Part shown: positions 54,980 through 63,068 of the stretch, piece after piece
Layout of the letters: every line of letters starts with the position of its first letter
Numbering within the stretch: position 1 is the first letter of the stretch
Source of the DNA: Amorphophallus konjac
Lineage: Eukaryota; Streptophyta; Magnoliopsida; Alismatales; Araceae
Reading direction: 5' to 3'
Assembly: GCA_022559845.1 (NCBI GenBank)
Contig: CM040124.1
Coordinates: 72,811,491-72,875,490 of the forward strand
DNA: 64,000 bases
Position numbers and translations under genes: made by a program
The notes under the pieces: generated by a model
The model's database searches: none
Seen by the model: the letters and a program-made list of their open reading frames with translations, nothing else
What the model was told of the DNA's origin: nothing

Positions 54980-57397
54980 TGTTGTGCCTCTGTGATTTTG
55001 ATGATAGAAAACACTATAAGTCACCATGTGTTTGCATGAAAGATTGAATGAAAGATTGAATGTTTATGCATCTGCTCTTGCTTGCTGTGCATTGCTTAAG
55101 TCAGTGCTGGTGAATAATTGTTGTATGCATCACGAGTTTGATGAGCATTTCATGGGTATGCTTGTGCATGCATCACAATGAAGAAGGTCAGTGCATTTTC
55201 TATCTCGGTGCAAACTTTGCATTTATATAGCATAGTCATGGCATGTGTTACTTCGGTGCATATGTGCACTCGGTGCAATGTTGGTCGTGAACACAGCATA
55301 CTTGGGTCAGTGCATATCGCTCATTGTATATACAGAGTCAGTACATGCATAAGTTTGACTCGGTGCAACATTCGTCTAGTCTGCATTGCATCGGTGCAAA
55401 CCTTAGCTGTAGCACGCAACTAAGTCCTAACAGAGTCTGTGCATAGGTTGCATCTCATGCGCTAAAGCTCCTGCATGCACATTCAAGTCTGTGCAAACTT
55501 GGTCATTGCACATGGATAGGTCGTGAAAGCATCTAACAGTGCATTTCATAGTCAGTGCATTCACTGCTCATGCACACACGAAGTCTGTACTTTTCTTACC
55601 TTTGCATCTTACCTTTCGAGGTCGGTGCAAGTCTTTAGGTCCGTGCAATACTTGCACAGCACGCACTGTTTAGCCTTGTCATTTAGTGTCAGTGCTTTCT
55701 TCTCCATCATCTCGGTGCAAGTTCTGTCTTGCATTTTTCCTTTGTCCGTATACTCTTCTCCATCATCTCGGTGCAACTCGTGTCTAGACCGTAAATCCAA
55801 CTCGGTGCATCTACTGTGTTACGCATTTTTTTAAGAGTCAGTGCACTGTTCGCCCTAGACATCTCTAGAGTCATTGCATATCTTTGGTCCTTCTTTTTTC
55901 TTTGACTCGATGCATAGTCTTCTTCTTGTGCCTCTTGGATTCATGTCCGTGCACATCAGCTACACGGGTGGTCACTAAGATTTGGGCATATGGTGTCATG
56001 CATATTTGTAAGTCAATATGGTGTCATGCATATTCGTAAGTCAATACATTTCCCACGTCTGGTTTTATCAACTCAGTGCATACTATGTTTACTCTCTCAT
56101 TACCTCAGTGCAAACTGTGATAAGTGCTTGACTAAGTGCCTTGCGTTTTCTAACAGAGTTTCTCTCCGAGGAGGGGCACGTGATCCAAGGTAGATCGACC
56201 TCCGAAAGAGTGCCACGAAGAAGGCTACAACGCTTAGATGGTGACACGTGGCTGAGAGCCTTCTAGAAGCCGTTTGGGCGGGAGTTCACCCTCCACACGC
56301 CCAGGGCGTGAGCAAGGGATTCAGAGACAGAAGATATATATATATATATCTCGGGCGAGATCAAGAAGAACATCCCTCTCGAAAGCAGTAAAAGAAGAAA
56401 GGAGAGAAAATCAGAGAGAGAGCAAAAGAAGAGCAGAAGAGAGAAGTGTTCGAAAAAGAAAGAGTGAGGAGACAGTGAGAAGAAAAGAAAAGAGAGGCAG
56501 AGAGACATAGACCAGCAGAAGAAGAAGAAGAAGAGAGAGAGTGAGAGTTCGTGGAGAAGAAGACAGAAGACTTCACTAAATATCTGGTTCTACTGGACCG
56601 TGGATCAAATCCAGGCCAGTTAGCTCCTACGAGAGCAACTTTGGTTTGAAGAGTTTTGTAGCTTTCCGGCGCTGTTACTTTTGTCTTTGTTTTCTCTTAT
56701 CTTTGTTTCAAGCTGTTTGCCAGCAGTAGCAGAGGTGGACTCCTCTGGACGGGTTAAGCTGTAAGCCCCAGTGGTTGCAGAGGTGGATTCCTCTGGTCGG
56801 CTAAGCTGTAACGCCCAGCAGTCAAGCTATGAGTCAGCAGATGGCTAAGCTGTATCGCCCAGCGGAAGCAAGCTGTGATGCTCAGCTGATGTTGGAAAGC
56901 TGTGAGTCCCAGCTGTTAAGCTGTGTATCAGCGGAATCCACACTCTAGTTGGAGTGTGGGGTGGACGTAGGTCTGCGGACCGAACCACCGAAAAATCCCC
57001 TTGTCTACTGTGGTTTGATTACCTTATTCAATTCGCTAGATGTATGCATAGGCCAATTTGAATCTTCAATCTAGCAAGCAATTTGATTGCATATCGTTCA
57101 TTCGATAGTGGTCTTGAGAGACTCACTTTGGACTGATTACCTGTTGGTCCACGATAGATGTATGATTACATTTGCTCATCTAACCGTTTCGAGTTTTCTG
57201 GATTCACTGAGTGACTAAGTGTTTCATCCGATTGTCCATATTAAATGTTCGAGTGTGAGCCTTCTTAGAACAGTGATCTTGTTGAGCCATCTGGGTGCAT
57301 TAATTCTGCGCATCGATCAGCTATAGTTTTATTTGGGAAAACTTTTTATAGGGGATTCATTCACCCCCCCTCTGAATCCATCGCACCGGTCCTAACA
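54980..57397 (+). repeat. 3' LTR of copia B
   Basis: It begins TGTTGTGCCTCTGTGATTTT and ends GGTCCTAACA. It aligns with the 5' LTR throughout. The main differences are shorter simple repeats: (AT)8 rather than (AT)11 at 56334, and a shorter GA run near 56530. A CACGTG box at 56177 is CACATG in the 5' LTR. Confidence 0.92.
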
Positions 57398-57402
57398 GTT
57401 TT

Positions 57403-58283
57403 TTGTTTATAATCCTCATTTTCGTTAATCATTGCGTTGAGTTCTACCAACCCTACACTCATAATAGGATTAAAACATTCTTCAAGTCCTTGAAAATGAC
57501 CATTGTCTAAGCATCTGAAAGTTCACTTAAAATAGGCTTCTTGGTTTATGAATTGATTGGCATGTATTGTCTTTAAACATAACTTGAAGTCTATTAGAGA
57601 ATACGCCCCCTAAAAACCATGTTGCTATAATTTCAGAGCAATGACCTCTCTTCAGAGAAATTAGATCCGCCATCAATGAAATGAAGGTTCATCTAGTCAT
57701 GATGAAGGCTGTCACCTCTGCTCAAAGGAATTCGGAAAGATAGCTACACTGAGTAACCAGGGACTCTGGCATCTAAACAACGTGTTTCCTTGAGTCAAAA
57801 AGTGAATGCTATATCGGACTGATTAATTAATTAAAAAATGGTTTGGGGTTGACTCTACAACTTGCTTCAAAATAAAAAGGGTTGTTGTTTACCTTCAATA
57901 CTTGCCTATCTCCTTTCTCCAATGTTTGCCTAATGAAAGTGATAAGTAAGCCAAATAGGCTTGGTTTCATTCTCTTGACTTTTTCAAATGTTTTAGTCAT
58001 ATTATTTGTTGCAAAAATGATTTTTCTCAATCCTTCATTACTGAAAAATGAGCTCATAAGCCTTAAACAGTTTTGAACTTAACTTAGGGGTATATACGCC
58101 ATTTCTTATCTCAGGGGTGTTATTTCAAAAGGCAAAAATGTCAACTTTCCTTATTTAACTCACGGTGAAAATCGAATTCTTACCTTTTCTTATTTCAACC
58201 CTATTTCACTGTTACCATCGCTCTCCGGCGACCCGGCACATCCTCACCTGGAGGTCGACGCCCTCGTTCCCTCTCTTTCACCC
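57403..58283 (+). other. Copia A 3' noncoding region, right part
   Basis: No gene. Parts at 57540-58080 resemble the copia B 3' region, showing common ancestry of A and B. A GGTCGAC motif lies at 58253 just before the extra ORF. Confidence 0.55.
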
Positions 58284-60128
58284 ATGAAACCCTCTCCCCA
58301 GCTAGCTCCAGCTGCCCTCCGTTTCCTCACCTCCCTTTCTTCTAACCTCTCCATGGCTCCTCCGGTCACCCGTCGTAAGAAGAAAGAAGCAGCTTCATCC
58401 AAGAAGGCCACAGCCTCGAAAGCACACACAGAGGGGCGATCCAAGAGCATTGAGGACCGCCCAGCTACAGAACCAGCTAAGAGACGAGCTGTCGAGGCCC
58501 AGGGTTCGAACAGTGAAAGGGTTTCACCGCCGCAACCAAAGCCCAAGCGGCCACGGTTGTCCGCCAAAGAAAAAGGGAAGGCCAAAGCTTAGTCAGTTCC
58601 TCCGAAGCCCAGTACTGCTACCTCTATCAGGGAAGAAGACAGTGATCCCACCCGGATTCTCTTCCCTAGGTATGTAGATTTTGATGACCACACGATGCTT
58701 GAGTCTTTTCCTGAACTACTGCCATTATTTGAGTTCCAAGGATGGCAACAGTTTCTGTCCGATCACAGGGTATACTACCCATTTTTGGTTTAGCAGTTCT
58801 ACAAGAACTTATTTTTTGATGAAAACAAGAAAGTCCTTCGGACTGAGGTCAAGGGGGTCTCCATCAAGCTTACAACCAAGCTTCTTCATAGGGCTTTACA
58901 CATACCCCGGGATGGGGAAATAGAATCTGAGGTTCAGATTGATCTGTCTGCAGCTTACACCCTCCTTACAAGAAAGCCTCGAGACCCTCAACTACTTGTC
59001 AAATACTTTGACACAAATCAGTTTCCCCCCTTACAGCATCTTCTGCCACATTTTCACTACCATGATTACCCCACAAGGGGGTGGCAGAAGTAGACTTACA
59101 GAGACCCAGAGGTTCCTGTTTTACTGCTTGTTCAACAATTACCATGTTTGTTTACCTGAGATCATGCTCCAGATTATGGACAGTTGCACTTACAACCGGC
59201 ATAGCCTGCCCTATGCCGCACAACTAACGGCTATTTTTCTAAAGGTTAGCATCCCTCTTGATAATGAGAGGTCCATATCTATCCCCAGGAGCAATGTCTA
59301 CAGCCTGAGGTTCATAGAAAATTACATGCACTTCAAAAAGGAAGGTGACAAACTTGTAAGGAATCTGCCTATACATCTACTTGACCCTCCAGAACAGCCA
59401 GCTCCATAGGCATAGCCTGCATAGGATCAGCCGGCATAGGACCAGCCAGCTTCAGATGCATAGTTTGATCAGCATGAGGAAATGTTCCATGCAGATATCC
59501 ACTTTGAGCAGGCCCCTCAGCAGCAGCAGTCTGCAGATCCCATGGACCAGCCTGGGATGATGATGGCTTTTGGCATCCAACCCCCTCTGTCTCCAGACAA
59601 TGAGCCTAGAGTGTTTAGTGATAGGGATGCCCCTCCTGAATTTCATACCGAGGCCTCCACCTCACAAGGTACTACTTTTAGTGCCACTGGCAGTCTTATG
59701 GATATTCACCTTACACTTATCCAGTTTCTCACTACTCAGTTTGGGAACATGAATTCCTCCTTTCGTCAACTCAGTCTGCAGGTGGATAGAATAGAAGCCA
59801 GACAACTCCATTTTGAGCAAGTCCAAACCAGTAGATGGGAGAAATTTATGCACGACAAACATAAGTCAGATGAAAGGTTGAATAGCTTCATGAACTCCAT
59901 GATCAATGTGTGTGATCGAGCAGGAAGAATCATGAAAAGACTATGAGAGATCCACACTGAAACCCAAGAGAAAATTGCTGAAATGGTCATGCATGCCTAT
60001 GACATTAGAGAAGATCAAGGTAATCTCAACATTAAGTGTGCCAAACTGATGGATTCATCTAATCAGCTAGCTGAACAAGTGGCTGGCGCAACTACATCCA
60101 TCAAAGCACAGGTGGCTGGCGCACATAC
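58284..60128 (+). pseudogene. Extra ORF of copia A (env-like position), interrupted
   Basis: This is homologous to the copia C ORF at 43090. It has a basic N-terminus (MAPPVTRRKKKEAASSKKAT from 58353; the frame starts at 58284), then FDDHTMLESFPELLPLFEFQ, YYPFLV-stop-QFYKNLFF, GVSIKLTTKLLHRALHIP, a frameshift near 59070, RLTETQRFLFYCLFNNYHVC, SLPYAAQLTAIFLKVSIPLD and GDKLVRNLPIHLL. A Gln/Pro-rich stretch with five TAG stops (59407-59463) leads to a coiled coil (QLSLQVDRIEARQLHFEQVQ). Copia D enters at 60129 after GGCGCACATAC, within the C-terminal part. Most stops look like CAG to TAG changes. Confidence 0.7.
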
Positions 60129-62068
60129 TGTTGTGCCTCTTAGGCACAAGCATATGCTATGTTGTTTTGATGATAGCAACAAAGTGAGAGTATCACAGGT
60201 GCATTCATAACATTGAGTCAGTATAGATGCATTGCATTCTGTCAGTTAGCTTCAGTTCAATATCTGCTTTGTGCATACATTGCATCAGTGCACTTAGATG
60301 GGTCGACCCCCCCAGATTCGCATGTCTATACATCGCGCTTTCTGAAGTGTGTACAGTCAGTGCATCAAGTCTACACAATGCACACACACACAGGTCTACA
60401 CACTGCACACACACAAGTCTACACACTCAATGTCTATACATTATCTTGTGTTGTGTTTGTGCATCGTTTAGAACATAAGTCTATACATCCTTTAACTGCG
60501 TAAGCTCATACATCGCTTTTGGGGCAGACATGGCAAGTCTATACATTGGACTTGAACATTGGCAAGTCTGTACAGCCGGCCTGTTCATGCATTCATCGAA
60601 CAAGTCTATACATTCATGCATTGTTCATAAAGTCTGTACATTGGACTGTTCATGCATTCATCGAACAAGTCTATACATCGGACTGGACTGCATAGGCTAA
60701 GTCTATACATCATCCAGTACAATCATGCATTGTTCATGAAGTCTGTACAGCCTTTTGCATTGGACTTAAAGTCTATACATTGGCAAGTCTGTACAGCCAG
60801 TGCATATGTAAAGTCTATACATTGCACTGTTTGCAGACTATTCATGCTCTCACTTCAGCAAGTCTGTACATTGCTCACCGTCTCACTGAGCGTCTCAAGT
60901 GGACACCAAGTGTGTACACTACCATCTTGCAGCACAGCATAAGTATATACACTGGACCGTCTCAATTAGCGTCTTATGCATAGGCGAAGTCTTCACATTG
61001 AAGCATGCATTGTCTTCAAGTATGTACAGTGTCCAGTGTCTCACTGTTAAAGTCTGTACAGACTTCATCGTCTCATTCACCGTCTCATGCAAGTTTATAC
61101 ATTGGTATATTTTACCTACGTTGCAACTAGCAAGTCTGTACACTGGTGATTTTACCTACGTTGCACTTGCAAGTCTACACATCGTGAAGTCTATACATTC
61201 AATTGCTTTGATTTACTCAAGTCTGTACAGTCTTTCCCTTAGCAAGTCTATACATCGTTCGTCTGCATTTAGAAGTCTATACAGTCTTGGCTGTTTAGCG
61301 TCTCATGCATCGTCTTGGTGGAAAGTCTGTACAGCCGTCCGTCTCATCTTCCGTCTCAGTTGAACATTGCAAAGTCTATACATCCGTTACATGCATCATT
61401 CTTCATATCCATACATTACACTGTAGCTAGAGCGGTGCAAGTCTGTACATCGTTGCATTGGCCAAGTATATACCATGCCTTTTGTTCATGCATGTTAGCA
61501 AGACTGTCTAAGTCTATACATTGGCTCATTTATCAAGTCTGCACATCCCTTACAGCAAGTATATGCATTCGTTGTGCATAGTCTTAAGCATATAGGAAGT
61601 ATGTACATCGAGTATGTCTGTACATCGTGCAACTACTGATTCGAAGTCTGTACAGCATATGTTCTTCAAAGTCTTCACATTGCATCGTGTGCTTCATCAT
61701 TCAAGTCTGTACAGGGTCTGCTTGGAATGCATTGGTCATTAAGTCTACACACTCTGTGTGTCTGCATCGCATTCATCAAGTCTATACACTCTTGTGTCTG
61801 CATTGCATTCACGCTAAGTCCATGCACTGCATTTGGGCATTATTCTTCACAGCAAGTATGTACATTTTTTCAGATCGCCAAGTCCATACAGCCATTGTGC
61901 ATACTTCATCTTGTGCATCACTGCACACACTGCAAAGTCTATACATTGTCTTCGCATTATCAAGTCTACACATTGCTTGATGCATCGAACGAAGTCTATA
62001 CAATGTGTCGACATTAAACTGATAACTCTCTGTCTGACAGGCTCTGTTCGTGAAGCTTAATGAAGGGG

Positions 62069-62111
62069 CACGTGATCCGAGACTGGAAGGGCTGACAGGA
62101 TGACACGTGGC
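62069..62111 (+). promoter_or_regulatory. Two ACGT-core boxes upstream of the copia D TATA box
   Basis: CACGTG at 62069-62074 and ACACGTGGC at 62103-62111 lie 60-105 bases before the TATA box. They are in the same order and context (GGGGCACGTGATCC, GATGACACGTGGC) as in LTR B. Confidence 0.6.
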
Positions 62112-62173
62112 CAAAACACTTGGGCGGGAAATGTGGAAGACACGCGCCCAGTGCTGCTCCTGCTGTGACTGCT

Positions 62174-62179
62174 TATAAA
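62174..62179 (+). promoter_or_regulatory. TATA box of the copia D LTR
   Basis: TATAAA in ACTGCTTATAAAGGGAAATC. A purine-rich leader begins about 35 bases downstream. Confidence 0.75.
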
Positions 62180-63014
62180 GGGAAATCTTCATCCACAGAT
62201 GAAGACTGATCGAAGCAGAAGGAGAAAAGCAGAAGAGCAGAAGCAGAGAGAAAGAATAGAGAGCTGTTCGATCCAGAGAAAAGAGAAGAAGAAGAAAAGA
62301 AAGAGAGAAGAAGCAGAAGAGAAAAAGTGAGAGAAAGAGAGCTCGAGCAGAGTGTGAAGAGAAGAAGAAGAGAGAGAGATAGAAGGAGTTCATTCCTCAA
62401 ATCTTTGGTTCAAAACCAGATCTGAGGTTGCTCACTTGTTTGAGCTATATTCCCTGCAGGGATTTTTCTTTATCTTTCGTTTGTCTTTTGTTTTATTTTT
62501 TCGAAACTCTTGTGTTCAAGCTGTGTGGCAGCACTTGCAGTGGTGGATTCCACTGGACGGCTAAGCTGTATTACCCAGCGGGTTTTGCAGAGGATGATTC
62601 CTCTGGACAGCAAGCTGTGAGGCTCAGCAGGCGAGGAGGATTCCTCGGACAGCAAGCTGTGAGGCTCAGCGGACTGTAGGCAAGCTGTGAGGCCCAGCAG
62701 TTCAAGCTGTGAGTCAGCAGTAAGCCACACTCGGGTTGAGTGTGGGGTGGATGTAGGTCTGGAGGACCGAACCACCTAAAAACCTTTGTCTACTGTGTGA
62801 TTGTTTGGTGGTTTGACTTGCTTTTATATTCCTATCTTCACGCAGTAGATGTATGCTTAGGACGGTTCTTCATCTGTTCTGGGTGGTTTTAGCTTTGTGC
62901 CCACTATCTGTTCAGTAGAAGTTTTCATCCCGCATTTGATTCTGCTGCAGTAATTTTTATAGGGTGTTTGATCTATTCACCCCCCTCTAGATCACCCTTT
63001 AGCGTCCCAACAAT

Positions 63015-63026
63015 TGGTATCAGAGC
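63015..63026 (+). promoter_or_regulatory. Primer-binding site of copia D
   Basis: TGGTATCAGAGC lies two bases after the LTR end and pairs with initiator Met-tRNA. Confidence 0.88.
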
Positions 63027-63068
63027 CTAACTCTTTGTGCAGGACTAACATCCTAAAGAGGATCGGCC

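Larger units (their letters stand above)
48059..57397 (+). mobile_element. Copia B: gag-only (non-autonomous) Ty1/copia
   Basis: LTRs at 48059-50502 and 54980-57397 flank an internal region with gag but no protease, integrase, RT or RNase H. Flanks GTTTC (48054-48058) and GTTTT (57398-57402) differ by one base and are probably the target-site duplication within copia A. A primer site and polypurine tract are intact, so mobilisation in trans by a relative is possible in principle. The LTRs differ little outside simple repeats, indicating a fairly recent insertion. Confidence 0.88.
22444..60128 (+). mobile_element. Copia A: Sirevirus-like Ty1/copia, split by three insertions
   Basis: The parts in order are: primer site 22444, gag 22501-24797, pol 24807-27188, LINE insertion 27189-46495, pol end 46496-47227, 3' region 47228-48058, copia B insertion 48059-57402, 3' region 57403-58283, and extra ORF 58284-60128, where copia D interrupts. 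Protease-integrase-RT-RNase H order makes it Ty1/copia. Long coiled-coil gag, AAAGGGGGAG boxes and an extra ORF after pol suggest the Sirevirus group. Its 3' LTR must lie beyond the window. Confidence 0.75.
60129..63012 (+). repeat. 5' LTR of copia D
   Basis: It begins TGTTGTGCCTCTTAGGCACA and ends AGCGTCCCAACA before a primer site. U3 (60320-62010) carries about 50 AAGTCTRTACA motifs in one orientation. CACGTG at 62069 and ACACGTGGC at 62103 precede a TATA box at 62174. A GAAGA-rich leader follows (62200-62390), then a CAAGCTGTGAGGCYCAGC repeat (62517-62715) and two hairpins (62725-62776). The second LTR is beyond the window. Confidence 0.88.

Noticed and set aside
36296..63026. TGGTATCAGAGC sequences as tRNA genes
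   Set aside because: They are 12-13 base primer-binding sites complementary to the initiator tRNA end. No tRNA arms or A/B boxes surround them.
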